This document shows, one piece after another, positions 37,756 through 47,400 of a stretch of DNA of 64,000 nucleotides. Numbering within the stretch: the stretch's first letter is position 1; each line of letters starts with the position of its first letter. Below the pieces are notes generated by a model. It did no database searches. It was given only the letters and a program-made list of their open reading frames with translations, and was not told where the DNA came from. Made by a program: the position numbers and the translations under genes. Origin of the DNA: Bryobacter sp964387685 (GTDB lineage: Bacteria; Acidobacteriota; Terriglobia; Bryobacterales; Bryobacteraceae). The DNA lies in assembly GCA_964387685.1 (NCBI GenBank), contig CAYLXK010000023.1:1-64000 (forward strand). Direction: 5' to 3'.

Positions 37756-39012
37756 ATGACCCGCCGCCAGCTAGTCCTCGCCGCTACGCCGCTACTTGCT
37801 CCCGCCCAAGGCAAAAAGTTCCGCACCGCCCTCATCGGCGCCGGTTGGTGGGGCGGCAACATTCTGCGCGAAGCCATCGCCTCCGGAGATTGCACATGCG
37901 TCGCCTTTGCCGACCCCGATGCCAACCAAATGGAAAAGTCCGCCGCCGAGCACGCCAAGTGGGAAAACGCTTCACCCCGCCGCTACGCCGACTACCGCGA
38001 GATGCTCGCGAAAGAGAAGCCCGACATCTGCATCGTGGCCACCCCCGACCACTGGCACGCCCTGCCCACCATCGACGCCGTGAAAGCCGGCGCGCACGTT
38101 TACGTTGAAAAACCGATTTCCCACACCGTAGCCGAAGGCAAAGCCATGTGGAAGGCGGCCCAAGAGGCCGACCGGCTGATCCAGGTGGGCCTGCACCGGC
38201 GCGTGTCTCCGCACCCCATCAGCGGCATGGAGTTTTTGAAGAGCGGCAAGGTGGGCAAGATCGGCATGGTCCGCATGTTTGCCCATTCCGCCGGCGGTCC
38301 TGGCCAGTCCAGCCCCGATAGCGATCCGCCTCCGGGCCTCGATTGGAACCTCTGGCTCGGCCCCGCACCCCAGCGCGCTTATAACAAAGCCATCCACCCT
38401 CGCGGCTTCCGCCAATATCTCGATTACGCCAATGGCACCCTGGGCGATTGGGGAGTCCACTGGATGGATCAGTTGCTTTGGTGGACCGACGAAAAGTACC
38501 CGCGCCGCGTCTATTCGACTGGCGACCGCTTCATCAAAAAAGACAACAGCACCGCCCCCGATACCCAATTGGTTACCTTCGAGTTCGAAGGCTTCACCGC
38601 CACCTGGGAACAGCGCCTTTATGGCGGCAACGAAGCCGAAAAGCACGCCATCGGCGCCTATTTCTATGGCACCGAAGGCACCTTCCACATGGGTTGGCGC
38701 GACGGCTGGACGTTTTATCCCGCCAAGAAAAGCCAGTCCATCGTGCACGTCGAGCCCAAGCTCAACGATCCCGACGGGCAAAACATTAAGGAGCTTTGGG
38801 CGGACTTCCTCGACGCCATCCGCCACAAACGCAAGCCGGTCCGCGATATTGAAATCGGCTATCGCGCCACCTCCGCCGTGCTCCTGGGCATGGTCAGCAT
38901 GCGCGTCGAGCGCATCGTCGAGTGGGACGGCGAAAAGTGTATCGGCGACAACAAAGCGAACGCCCTACTGCGCCGCCCTTACCGCGCCCCTTGGGTCTAT
39001 CCTGCTGCGTAG
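37756..39012 (+). CDS. Gfo/Idh/MocA-family oxidoreductase, Tat-type leader
   Basis: A 418-residue NAD(P)-dependent oxidoreductase. A short twin-arginine signal (MTRRQLVLAATPLLAPAQ) precedes the Rossmann start FRTALIGAGWWGGNIL, the DWHAL-type segment PDHWHALPTIDAVKAG, and the conserved VYVEKPISHT. The C-terminal domain has LGDWGVHWMDQLLWW. Exported members resemble glucose-fructose oxidoreductase, which holds NADP tightly. The sugar substrate is unknown. A shorter relative is at 42578. Confidence 0.92.
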   Translation: MTRRQLVLAATPLLAPAQGKKFRTALIGAGWWGGNILREAIASGDCTCVAFADPDANQMEKSAAEHAKWENASPRRYADYREMLAKEKPDICIVATPDHWHALPTIDAVKAGAHVYVEKPISHTVAEGKAMWKAAQEADRLIQVGLHRRVSPHPISGMEFLKSGKVGKIGMVRMFAHSAGGPGQSSPDSDPPPGLDWNLWLGPAPQRAYNKAIHPRGFRQYLDYANGTLGDWGVHWMDQLLWWTDEKYPRRVYSTGDRFIKKDNSTAPDTQLVTFEFEGFTATWEQRLYGGNEAEKHAIGAYFYGTEGTFHMGWRDGWTFYPAKKSQSIVHVEPKLNDPDGQNIKELWADFLDAIRHKRKPVRDIEIGYRATSAVLLGMVSMRVERIVEWDGEKCIGDNKANALLRRPYRAPWVYPAA

Positions 39013-39033
39013 CGCACCGGCGCATCATGACGC

Positions 39034-39039
39034 TATGAT
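39034..39039 (+). promoter_or_regulatory. Candidate -10 box (TATGAT) before antitoxin
   Basis: TATGAT ends 6 bases before the ATG at 39046 and no Shine-Dalgarno is present, so the antitoxin may be read from a leaderless mRNA. Confidence 0.4.
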
Positions 39040-39045
39040 GCTCGC

Positions 39046-39282
39046 ATGCGCGTAACGGTAGAGCTTCGGGAAGACGCCTATCGGATTGCCAATGCCATGG
39101 CTTCGGAACAGAAGTTATCCCTAGGCCAGATCCTCAGCGGCCTGAGCGACCTGATCGTTGCCTCTAACTGCCCTCCTTCGTCCAACGCGCTCGAGCGGAG
39201 CGCCGTCACGGGACTATTGACCTTCCGCAGTGCGCGGCGCGTCACTTCCGAGGATGTCAAGGCCCTCGAAGACGACGATTAA
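39046..39282 (+). CDS. VapB-type antitoxin
   Basis: A 78-residue protein with a ribbon-helix-helix-like N-terminus (MRVTVELREDAYRIANAMAS, then LSLGQILSGLSDLI) and an acidic C-terminal toxin-binding tail (VTSEDVKALEDDD), the arrangement of VapB antitoxins. It looks complete. Directly downstream is a 5'-truncated VapC in the same frame, so the antitoxin is probably an orphan. Confidence 0.78.
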   Translation: MRVTVELREDAYRIANAMASEQKLSLGQILSGLSDLIVASNCPPSSNALERSAVTGLLTFRSARRVTSEDVKALEDDD

Positions 39283-39642
39283 TCTCACACGCTGCACGAG
39301 CCAGCTTCGCGCTGGTTTTTCACTGAGGCCCCCCACTTCGCAACCTGCCCCATCACCGAGGGCGCTCTGTTCCGTTTTTACCCCCGCTTCGGTCAAAAGC
39401 CCAATCCAGCCGATGCCAAGGCGCTGCTCCGGCAGTTTGCCGAGTTGCCCCGGCATCGCTTCCTGCCGGACTCCTTTTCGTATCTTGCACTTGTGGCTGA
39501 GGGGATTCGGGGACATCGCCAAATCACCCACGCATATCTGGCCCATCTCGCCCAGCGCCACGGCGCGCATCTGGTTACTTTTGACGAGGGCTTGGCCGCC
39601 CAGCACCCAGACTGTGTGCGGCTTCTTCCGGCCGCCCACTAG
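39283..39642 (+). pseudogene. VapC PIN-domain toxin remnant, 5' end missing
   Basis: The frame begins immediately after the vapB stop and reads HEPASRWFFTEAPHFATCPI, TEGALFRFYPR, ADAKALLRQF and ends HLVTFDEGLAAQHPDCVRLL. This matches VapC from about residue 17 onward. The first beta strand (M..LLDVNxLxAL), holding the first catalytic Asp, is absent and there is no start codon (first in-frame ATG-type start is about 39445). About 15 codons seem to have been deleted cleanly between the vapB stop and the remnant. The toxin should be inactive. Confidence 0.83.
39301..39320 (+). terminator. Terminator-like hairpin just after vapB
   Basis: CCAGC-TTCGC-GCTGG (39301-39315) is followed by TTTTT (39316-39320), 18 bases after the vapB stop and inside the VapC remnant. 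It has the form of an intrinsic terminator and could stop transcription of the remnant. Confidence 0.5.
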
Positions 39643-40025
39643 GCGTTGCGCAGGAAGGTGGCCGTCGAGTGAAAAAAGGCCCGCAGCGCTGCGGTGGCCG
39701 GGGCGGGGAACTGCACCTCCTCCAGCGCCCGGTCCATTAACTCCACCCAATGATTCCGCGCCGCTTCATCCACGCGAAAGGGTGCGTGGCGCATCCGCAG
39801 GCGGGGATGGCCGCGCTTCTCCAGATAGTCCGGCGGCCCTCCAAACCGAAAGATCAAAAAGTCCCTCAGCCGCTCTTCTGCTCCCGCAAGATCGTCGGCG
39901 GGGTACATCGGCCCCAACACGGCATCGTGCGGAATCTGCGCGTAAAAGGCGCGGGTGAGTCGATGGAATCCGTCCTGGCCGACTGCGGCAAAGACTTCCG
40001 ATTCTTCCAAACGGTCTTCAGCCAT
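39639..40025 (-). CDS. Truncated hemoglobin, group II (TrHbO)
   Basis: A 128-residue 2-over-2 globin. The segment GGPPDYLEKRGHPRLRMRHA is the hallmark of group II, with proximal F8 His73. Tyr28 sits at B10 (AFYAQIP) and the Trp of NHWVELM at G8. Such proteins bind O2 or NO and relate to redox or NO stress. It converges on the VapC remnant with a 4-base overlap. Confidence 0.95.
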   Translation of the reverse strand: MAEDRLEESEVFAAVGQDGFHRLTRAFYAQIPHDAVLGPMYPADDLAGAEERLRDFLIFRFGGPPDYLEKRGHPRLRMRHAPFRVDEAARNHWVELMDRALEEVQFPAPATAALRAFFHSTATFLRNA

Positions 40026-40031
40026 TCTGGA

Positions 40032-40406
40032 CTAGGGAATCTCGATCAGTTTCGGGTTTACTTTATCGGGCTGATAGACGGGACTCACGATGAGTTCCTT
40101 CAGCTTGTCTTCCGCTGCGGGCTTCGGTGCTGTCTCTCGTGCCGAGCCGCTTTCGGGGCCCGCTTGGGAGCCGCTCGCCCAGCTTCCCCCCCAGCCGCCG
40201 CCCCAAAAACCGGGCCGCGATGACCTTCCAGACTGCCTACCATACGGGTAGCTGCCAGCGGGGTAGCTAGGCCCCCGCTCTCGCATCTGCGGAGCAGGAC
40301 GGGAGCTCGGTGCTGGAGCGGCTTGGCCATTCACGCCGCCCACAACCTGTCCAAAAGAAATTTCCGCTAGGCCCAGCGCTGCAACTAGAAGTACAACTCG
40401 CTTCAC
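40032..40406 (-). CDS. Secreted Gly/Ser/Pro-rich protein, unknown
   Basis: A 124-residue protein with a signal peptide (MKRVVLLVAALGLAEISFG). The middle is low-complexity, rich in Pro, Ser, Gly and Trp (PGFWGGGWGGSW), and the C-terminal 35 residues look more ordered (KLKELIVSPVYQPDKVNPKL). No family is recognised. It is 6 bases upstream of the globin gene on the same strand, so they may be co-transcribed. Confidence 0.6.
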   Translation of the reverse strand: MKRVVLLVAALGLAEISFGQVVGGVNGQAAPAPSSRPAPQMRERGPSYPAGSYPYGRQSGRSSRPGFWGGGWGGSWASGSQAGPESGSARETAPKPAAEDKLKELIVSPVYQPDKVNPKLIEIP

Positions 40407-40440
40407 AGCCTCAGTTTATATTGAAATGCGCAATTGGCCG

Positions 40441-41658
40441 CTACGGCTGTACCGTTACTTCTTTCGGCCCGCCCGGCAGGCCGTAGATCATCACCGTTTT
40501 GCGTTGTGGAACAGCCGGGGCTACCGGTATTGCGGCCGCCGCTGGCGCCGACTGCGCCACGGGCGTTCCGCCTTCTGCGTTGGGGCTGGCGGCAGCGACT
40601 GCTGATCCAGGCACACCCGGAATCGCCTTTTTCCCCATCTGCGCCACGATCGCATCCACCTCTCCCGGTTCCAGCGTCAACGACGCCCGCAGGATATTCC
40701 CGTTTGAGCTCAGCTCGAGCGCCCGATCCAGATCGAAGGGCAGCGGTTGCTCCGGCTTCTGGCTCGCCTTGGCCAGCGCGAGTACGCCCCGGGCCATGTC
40801 CAGCATATTCGTGGCCGACTTCGGTGTGGTGGTCTGCAATTGCAGATCGAAGGCCAGATTACGGCGCACCGCGATGCCGACCGAGAAATTCCGTACTTCC
40901 TTCATCGCCTGGCTGAAGGGGTCGTTCTGCTTGGCGCCCGCCGGGGCCGCCGCACTGAGATTTAATGGCGCGGTCGAGCCCACGATCCAGAAATCGTGCG
41001 CCGCCTCCAGATCCTGCGCCCGGGCAAACAGTGGATTGGCTTGCGGCACCAGGCCCGTTTCCATGCGCTCCAGCGCCACGCGCAGCGGCGCTTCTTCGCC
41101 TACCAGGATGTGCTTTTCGTCGTAATAAGCAAACACGGGCTTCGCCTGCGAAACATCCATTGGCAGAGTCTGCGGTAAAGATTGCGCAAACTGCGCCTTC
41201 TGCATCTTCACGCGGCCGGTGGGCTTAGCCGCGGGCACAAACACCTTCGTCTTTCCCCATTCGGAGGCCTGCATGCCGCCCTTCAGCGCCAATTCGTTTA
41301 GCTTGGCAAAGTCGAACTTGCCCTTCACCAGCATGACCAGATCCGTATTGTTCGCCGCAGCCTGCCCGGCGGCTTTCGGGCTCGCACCCTTGCCAATCTT
41401 CACCGGCGCCTTGGTGACCGCCGACACGTAGATGTGATCGATCTGATCCACCAGCGCTTCCAGAGCCTTCAATTCTCCGAGTCCTTCGCGCACCTCACCG
41501 CCCATCTCCGCCCGCATTTTCGTTCCCAGCGGGCTCTTGAGCAGCCACTTCACGTCAACCCCCATCAACAGTTCAGACTGCGGGAACGCAAAACGGTAGT
41601 CCGTTTCTGCAATCAGCAGGCCGCCAGCCATCAGTACTGCCACTAGGACGCGATGCAT
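40441..41658 (-). CDS. Secreted protein of unknown function (405 aa)
   Basis: A 405-residue protein with a signal peptide (MHRVLVAVLMAGGLLIAE). The mature part opens YRFAFPQSELLMGVDVKWLL, has repeated alpha/beta segments such as DLVMLVKGKFDFAKLNELA and HDFWIVGSTAPLNL, and ends in an Ala/Pro-rich tail. The RBS AGGAG lies 8-12 bases before the ATG, with a -10-like TATAAC further up. The layout resembles secreted proteins common in Solibacter-like genomes, but no function is known. Confidence 0.75.
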   Translation of the reverse strand: MHRVLVAVLMAGGLLIAETDYRFAFPQSELLMGVDVKWLLKSPLGTKMRAEMGGEVREGLGELKALEALVDQIDHIYVSAVTKAPVKIGKGASPKAAGQAAANNTDLVMLVKGKFDFAKLNELALKGGMQASEWGKTKVFVPAAKPTGRVKMQKAQFAQSLPQTLPMDVSQAKPVFAYYDEKHILVGEEAPLRVALERMETGLVPQANPLFARAQDLEAAHDFWIVGSTAPLNLSAAAPAGAKQNDPFSQAMKEVRNFSVGIAVRRNLAFDLQLQTTTPKSATNMLDMARGVLALAKASQKPEQPLPFDLDRALELSSNGNILRASLTLEPGEVDAIVAQMGKKAIPGVPGSAVAAASPNAEGGTPVAQSAPAAAAIPVAPAVPQRKTVMIYGLPGGPKEVTVQP

Positions 41659-41730
41659 CGATAGTCTCTCCTACGGTAATATCGGCCGCGTCCGCGCAAT
41701 TCGTTATACCGATCGCGCCGCTTTCTTGGG

Positions 41731-42504
41731 TTATTGCCGAGACACGCTCATCCGCCCCGTCGCGAAGCGGCCGCGCACATTGAAGCCACTGAAATTGCTG
41801 AACTTATTGCCGCCAATCAACTCCCCAAGCGGCGAATCCTGTCGCGTGTAAACCGTCACGCCCGCTTGTCCAAAGGCAATCGTCGGAATGGCCGTGGCCA
41901 TCAACAGGCGGCCCTTGCGGCTCTCGTACCACCAATTGGCCACGAAAGGAACCGTCAAAAAGGCCGTGTCGCTTACCGCTCCGCTCAAGAAAAATGCGGG
42001 ACCGGCGCTCGGTGAGGAGTCCACAAATAGTTCGCCGCGGGCCCCCGGCGGGTTGGGCGCCGTCTCGTACACCAGGTCTTCGTCCACGTAAGCGGGCAGC
42101 CCAAAGCGCTGCAGCCGTTGCGCCAGCCGGCGGCTGTCCGTCACATAGGCAACGGTGTAATTGTTGATATCGCCCGATCCGTTCGGGCTCACGATCGTAA
42201 TGCCGATTTGCGTTAAGCTGCCCGGCTCGGGCCTCTCGTTGTCCACCTTCACGCCTTCACACTGCGCGGCCCGAACCACCAGGCTCGCCGTATTGCCGGC
42301 TCCCGCCAGGATCTGAAAGCTCCGCGGCACCCGTCCTATGGCCCTGGCCATCGGAATGGGCCCCGTCCCTACGTACTCGGTGCAGCCGCTGAACTGCACC
42401 TCGGAGCGGGAGACTCGGTCCTCGTCGTCCTCGTCGTCATCGCCGGCCGGCAGGGGACTTGTGGCCAGCAGCAGGGTCAAAAGGGAGAGCTTCAGTTTCA
42501 ACAT
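41731..42504 (-). CDS. Secreted protein of unknown function (257 aa)
   Basis: A 257-residue protein with a signal peptide ending near SPLPAG, followed by an acidic stretch (GDDDEDDEDR). The mature part is beta-rich (GITIVSPNGSGDINNYTVAYV, GELFVDSSPSAGPAFFLSG) and may be an Ig/IPT-like or jelly-roll fold. No catalytic motif is visible. It is divergent from the Gfo/Idh/MocA gene at 42578. Confidence 0.7.
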   Translation of the reverse strand: MLKLKLSLLTLLLATSPLPAGDDDEDDEDRVSRSEVQFSGCTEYVGTGPIPMARAIGRVPRSFQILAGAGNTASLVVRAAQCEGVKVDNERPEPGSLTQIGITIVSPNGSGDINNYTVAYVTDSRRLAQRLQRFGLPAYVDEDLVYETAPNPPGARGELFVDSSPSAGPAFFLSGAVSDTAFLTVPFVANWWYESRKGRLLMATAIPTIAFGQAGVTVYTRQDSPLGELIGGNKFSNFSGFNVRGRFATGRMSVSRQ

Positions 42505-42565
42505 AGGGAGAAAAATTCTTCGCTCTTAGATTGCCTTCGCCGCCGGGATGTTACCGCTACGCGAT

Positions 42566-42571
42566 TAAACT
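42566..42571 (+). promoter_or_regulatory. Candidate -10 box (TAAACT) before 42578 gene
   Basis: TAAACT ends 6 bases before the ATG at 42578 and no Shine-Dalgarno is seen between, as for the genes at 985, 16532, 39046 and 58300. Confidence 0.35.
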
Positions 42572-42577
42572 GGTTCC

Positions 42578-43588
42578 ATGATTCTTCGCCGCGCCCTCGT
42601 TGCCTCGCCCGCGCTCCTGCTGGCCCAAGCCAAGTTCCGCGTCGCCATCGTCGGTACCGAACACGGCCATGTGCGCGGCTTCTGGAACGCCGCCGCCAAA
42701 CGCGCCGACGTCGAAATCCTGGGTCCGCTCGAATTTGAAAAGCGCGGCAGCCTCAAAGGTTTAGGCGCCCAAGCCATCGCCTGCTTCAGCTCGACAGACC
42801 GCCACCTCGAGGTCGCCCGCCTCGCCGGCGAACTCAAACTGCCCATGATGATGGAAAAGCCTTTAGCCGTTTCCAACGAAGCCGCGCGCGAAATCGCCGC
42901 GATCGCCAAATCCGCCGGCATCCCCATCTTCGTCAATTACGAAACCACCTGGTACCGCAGCCACGCTGAACTATTCCGCTTCTTCCGCGAGCAAAAGGCC
43001 GCCGGCGCCATCCGCAAAATGGTCGCTATGGACGGCCACCAGGGACCCAAGGAAATCGGCGTCGGCCCCGAGTTCTTTTCCTGGCTGACAGACCCGGTCC
43101 GCAACGGCGCGGGCGCGCTCTTTGATTTCGGCTGCTACGGCGCGAATCTAATGACCTGGATGATGGCCAATGAGCGCCCCTCGCGCGTCCTGGCCAGCGT
43201 CAAGCAAAACAAGCCGCACATTTATCCGAAAGTCGACGACGAAGCCACCATTCTCGTTGAATACCCCGGCGCCCAGGGCATCATCCAGGGCAGTTGGAAC
43301 TGGCCCTTCAGCCGCAAGGATTTTGAAGTCTACGGCGAAAGCGCCTACGCGCACGCCTATGGCGGCCAGAGCGTCCGCCGCCGCGCCCCCGGGGCCAAAG
43401 CCGAAGAAATCTCCACACCTCCCGAGCTCGAAGCCCGCCAGGCCGACGCGCTCTCTCACCTTATGGCCGTCGCGCGCCGCGAGATCCCACCCAATGCCCT
43501 ATCAAGCCTGGAGAACAACCTCATCGCCACCGAGATCCTGGTGGCCGCGCGCGAGTCCGCGCGCCAAGGCATCAGCGTAAAGCTCTAA
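42578..43588 (+). CDS. Gfo/Idh/MocA-family oxidoreductase, Tat-type leader
   Basis: A 336-residue oxidoreductase with a short RR leader (MILRRALVASPALLLAQ), the Rossmann segment FRVAIVGTEHGHVRGF, and the family motif MMMEKPLAVSNEAAREIA. The nucleotide site reads GTEHGH instead of the classical GxGxxG, which may alter or abolish NAD binding. The C-terminal domain has FDFGCYGANLMTWM. The substrate is unknown. Confidence 0.88.
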   Translation: MILRRALVASPALLLAQAKFRVAIVGTEHGHVRGFWNAAAKRADVEILGPLEFEKRGSLKGLGAQAIACFSSTDRHLEVARLAGELKLPMMMEKPLAVSNEAAREIAAIAKSAGIPIFVNYETTWYRSHAELFRFFREQKAAGAIRKMVAMDGHQGPKEIGVGPEFFSWLTDPVRNGAGALFDFGCYGANLMTWMMANERPSRVLASVKQNKPHIYPKVDDEATILVEYPGAQGIIQGSWNWPFSRKDFEVYGESAYAHAYGGQSVRRRAPGAKAEEISTPPELEARQADALSHLMAVARREIPPNALSSLENNLIATEILVAARESARQGISVKL

Positions 43589-43596
43589 GCCGTCTC

Positions 43597-44376
43597 TTAC
43601 TTTGCCGCCACCACGCTGATCGCCACCCGCCCCCGGGGGATGGAGAATGGCTGCGCCGTTGTCCGCGACGGCGGCCTTAACACGAAGAAACTCGCATAGG
43701 CCGCATTCATGCGGGGAAATTCCTCCATGTCACTCAAAAAGACATTGGTCGCCACGACCTTCGTGATACTCGATCCCAACAGCCTTAACCGCGCCTCCAA
43801 CGCCCCCAACACCGCCGCCGTTTGCTGTTCTACGTCCACTCCCCCGGCCGCCACTTCCACGCCGCACTGGATAAATTGCGCCAGCGCCTTGCACCCCGCC
43901 GGGGCCTGTAGCGAGGGCGGCTCAAGGCCTCCGTTTTGTTTGGTCCGATGGGCAAAGGCGGTAATTTCCAGCGGCGTCGCCACCGGCAGCTTCGGCACAT
44001 AGGTCATGCTCCGCGGCGGTATCTTACCGGAAAACATATCCTTCAGCACCTGCTCGAATATCGGTTCCTGCGCTTTATCGGTATAGAGAATCTGTAAGTT
44101 GAAAACGTTTGCCAAATCCATTTGCCCTAGGCGCAAGATATTCCGCACATTATTCATGCATTGAATGATCTGCGCACGGGTGTCGCTGGGCCGCTTGCCG
44201 CTGCCGTCGCTCACGCCTTGGCCCGAGACGAAAACGTAGTCCCCGATCGCCAGGCCCGGCGAGTAGGGTCCCACCGGTTTGGGCCCGTTGGTTGGGATCA
44301 ATGCTCGAATCTCCCCGCTTTGCGCGAAAACAAAAATCGGAACGGCGGCCAGCAGCAAGAAGCGATAAGAGAGCAT
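43597..44376 (-). CDS. Exported tandem Rid (YjgF/RidA) protein
   Basis: A 259-residue protein with a signal peptide (MLSYRFLLLAAVPIFVFAQ) and two Rid-family domains. The first is clear: KPVGPYSPGLAIGDYVFVSGQG, CMNNVRNIL, ITKV-like DLANVFNLQILYTD. The second (about 145-259) is more diverged: FIQCGVEVAAGGVDVEQQT, ITKVVATNVFLSDMEEFPRMN. RidA hydrolyses reactive 2-aminoacrylate in the cytoplasm; an exported tandem form is unusual. The catalytic Arg of RidA is not obvious in either domain. Confidence 0.85.
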   Translation of the reverse strand: MLSYRFLLLAAVPIFVFAQSGEIRALIPTNGPKPVGPYSPGLAIGDYVFVSGQGVSDGSGKRPSDTRAQIIQCMNNVRNILRLGQMDLANVFNLQILYTDKAQEPIFEQVLKDMFSGKIPPRSMTYVPKLPVATPLEITAFAHRTKQNGGLEPPSLQAPAGCKALAQFIQCGVEVAAGGVDVEQQTAAVLGALEARLRLLGSSITKVVATNVFLSDMEEFPRMNAAYASFFVLRPPSRTTAQPFSIPRGRVAISVVAAK

Positions 44377-44444
44377 CCTCCTTACTGTACAAAAAGCCTC
44401 GCCTTCGCGTTCCCTCTACGCTATGCTTTCCCCCAAGGTCATTT

Positions 44445-47400
44445 ATGCGCTACCTTTTTGTACCCTGCCTCCTCGCCTTTGCCGCGCTAGCCCAGACGCC
44501 CGCGTCCGAAGAATCCCCCTACCTCTTTCGCAACCCCTCGCTCAGCAAAACCCATGTCGTCTTTGAATATGCCAATGACCTCTGGACCGTCCCTCGCACG
44601 GGCGGCCCCGCCACGCGTCTCACCGCTGGGGCCGGCGCCGAAACCAACCCCATCTACTCCCCGGACGGCGCCTCCATCGCCTTCACCGGCCAATACGACG
44701 GCAGTGTCGACGTCTTCGTGATCCCCTCCTCGGGCGGCATCCCCAAACGCCTCACCTGGCATCCCGGCCCCGATGTCGTGGCCGCCTGGACCCCCGATTC
44801 CAAGAACATCGTTTTCGCCTCCGCCCGCCATTCCAACAGCCAGCGTTACCCCAAGCTCTTCCGCATCTCCGTCGACGGCGGCGCCGAGAACGCTTTGCCC
44901 CTGCCGGTGGGCTACGAAGCCGCTTATGCTCCCGACGGCCAGCGCTTGGCTTACGTCCCCATGGGCCGCGCCTTTAGCGCCTGGAAGCGCTACCGCGGCG
45001 GCATGACCACGCCGGTCTGGATCGCGGACCTCGCCACGTCCAAAATTGAGAAAATCCCCCGCGACAATTCCAACGACTACTGCCCCATGTGGCTCGCCGG
45101 CAAGGTCTGGTTCCTTTCCGATCGCGAAGGCACGCCTACTCTTTTCTCCTACGACCCCCAATCCAAAAAAGTCGCCCGCGCCTTGGAGAATAAAGCCATG
45201 GATTTCAAGAGCGCCTCGGCTGGACCCGACGCAATCGTGCTCGAACAATTCGGCGCCCTTCATCTCTTTGACCCCAAGTCCGCCAAGCTCTCTCCCCTCA
45301 AAGTCAGCGTCGCCGGCGACCTGGCCGAGGTCCGCGAGCGCTATGTCAAAGTCGGCGAGCGCCTCGGCTCCGCCGCTCTTTCCCCTTCCGGCATGCGCGC
45401 CGTCTTTGAAGCCCGCGGCGAGATTCTAACCGTGCCCGCCGAGAAGGGCGACCCCCGCAACCTCACCAACTCGACCGGCGTCATGGAACGCTCCCCGGCC
45501 TGGTCCCCCGACGCGAAATCCATCGCTTACTTCTCCGACGCCTCCGGCGAATACGAGCTTCACATCGCCCCGCAAAACGGGCCTCTAAACGGGCCCGGTG
45601 AAGTGAAGAAGATCCGCATTGAAGACAAGCCCACCTTCTATCTCAATCCCGTCTGGTCCCCCGATAGCAAAATGATCGCGTTCCGCGACGTCCACCTACA
45701 GCTCTGGACCGTCGACGTAGCGAGCGGCAAAGCCACCGTCATCGATAAGGATCGCTTCTGGGGCCGCCCGCTCGTTCCCTCCTGGAGCCCTGATTCGAAA
45801 TGGCTCGCCTATGCCAAGACTTTGCAGAACTACATGGGCGCCGTCTTCGCCTATAACATCGCCGACGCAAAGGCCACCCAAATCACCGACGGCCTGAGCG
45901 ACGCCCGCAGCCCCGTCTGGGACCGCGACGGCAAATACCTCTACTTCACCGCCTCGACAGACTCCGGCCCCTCGCTCCAGCCCGATATCCAATCTGGCGC
46001 GCGCACCTCCACCAGCAGCATCTACCTGATCGTTCTCGCTAAGTCGGAGCCCTCGCCGTTTGCCCCCGAAAGCGACGAAGAAAAAGTCGCGGATCCCCCG
46101 AAGCCAGACGCTCCCAAGCCGCCCGCCGGCCCTCCTCCCGCGCCGAAAACCGCCGAAGTAAAAATCGATTTCGACAACATCCTACAGCGCGTCCTGGCCG
46201 TCCCCATGCCGCCCCGCCGCTACCTCGGGCTGATGGCTCCGAAGCCGGGCACCCTTCTTGCGACGGAAGCGCCTTCTTTGCCTGGTCCCGGTCCCGGTGG
46301 CTTTCAAGTCCATCGCTTCGACCTCAAGGAGCGTCGCGGCGACGTCCCCTTCTCGGGCGTCAGTTCCTTTACCATGGCGCACAACGGCGAAAAAGCCCTC
46401 TACCGTCAAGGCCCCAATTGGATCATCGCGTCCCTGCGTCCCTTACCCCCTCGCGGCGCCCCCGGTGGTGCTCAAGGTGGCGGCCCCGGTCCTGGTGGCC
46501 CTCCTCCCCCCGCCCTGCGCACCGCCGACCTCGAAGTCCGCATGGAACCCCGCGAGGAATGGGCCCAAATGTACCGCGACGCCTGGCGTATCCAGCGCGA
46601 ATTGTTCTACGACCCCGGCCTCCACGGCGTCAACGTCGCAGACTTCCAGGCCAAATACCGCAAGTATCTTTCCAATATCTCCTCCCGCCGCGAACTCACT
46701 TACCTCATGCAGGACATGATGGGCGAATTGAGCGTGGGCCACCTGAACGTCATCGGCGGCAACGACCAGCCCGAGGTCAAGACGATCCAGACCGGCCTGC
46801 TCGGCGCCGACTATGAAGTCTCGAGCGGCCGCTACCGCTTCGCTCGCATCTTCAATGGCGAAAACTGGAACCCCGGCCTCACCGCGCCGCTCACCCAACC
46901 CGGCGTCAACGTAAGCGTCGGCGATTACCTTCTGGCCGTCGATGGCCGCAACGTCACCCCGGCCGAGAGTGTCTACAAGTTCTTCGAAGCCAAGGTCGGC
47001 AAACAAGTCCGCCTCCGCGTTGGGCCCAACGCCGATGGCTCCGGCTCGCGCGAGGTCACCGTGGTGCCTGTCTCGAGCGAAGCCGGCCTGCGCAACCTGG
47101 CCTGGATTGAAAACAACCGCCGCAAGGTGGAAAAAGCCACCAACGGCCGCGTCGCGTATATCTACATGCCCGATACCGCCTTCGGCGGCCTCACCAACTT
47201 CACCCGCTACTTCTATTCGCAAGTGGGCAAGGAAGCGGCCATCATTGACGAGCGCTACAACGGCGGCGGCAATCTCGCCACCGACATCGTGGCCCAGTTG
47301 AACTTGAAACCGCTGAGCCGCGTCGCCACCCGCAACGGTGTCGACGAGCTCCAGCCCCAGGGCGCCATCTACGGCCCCAAGGCCATGATCATCAATGAAT

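Noticed and set aside
37972..38826. 284-codon open frame on the minus strand
   Set aside because: It is antisense to the Gfo/Idh/MocA gene and shows no family motifs.
39230..39958. 242-codon + frame spanning the vapBC remnant and globin region
   Set aside because: It overlaps three better supported genes in another frame and has Arg/Ser/Pro-rich shadow composition.
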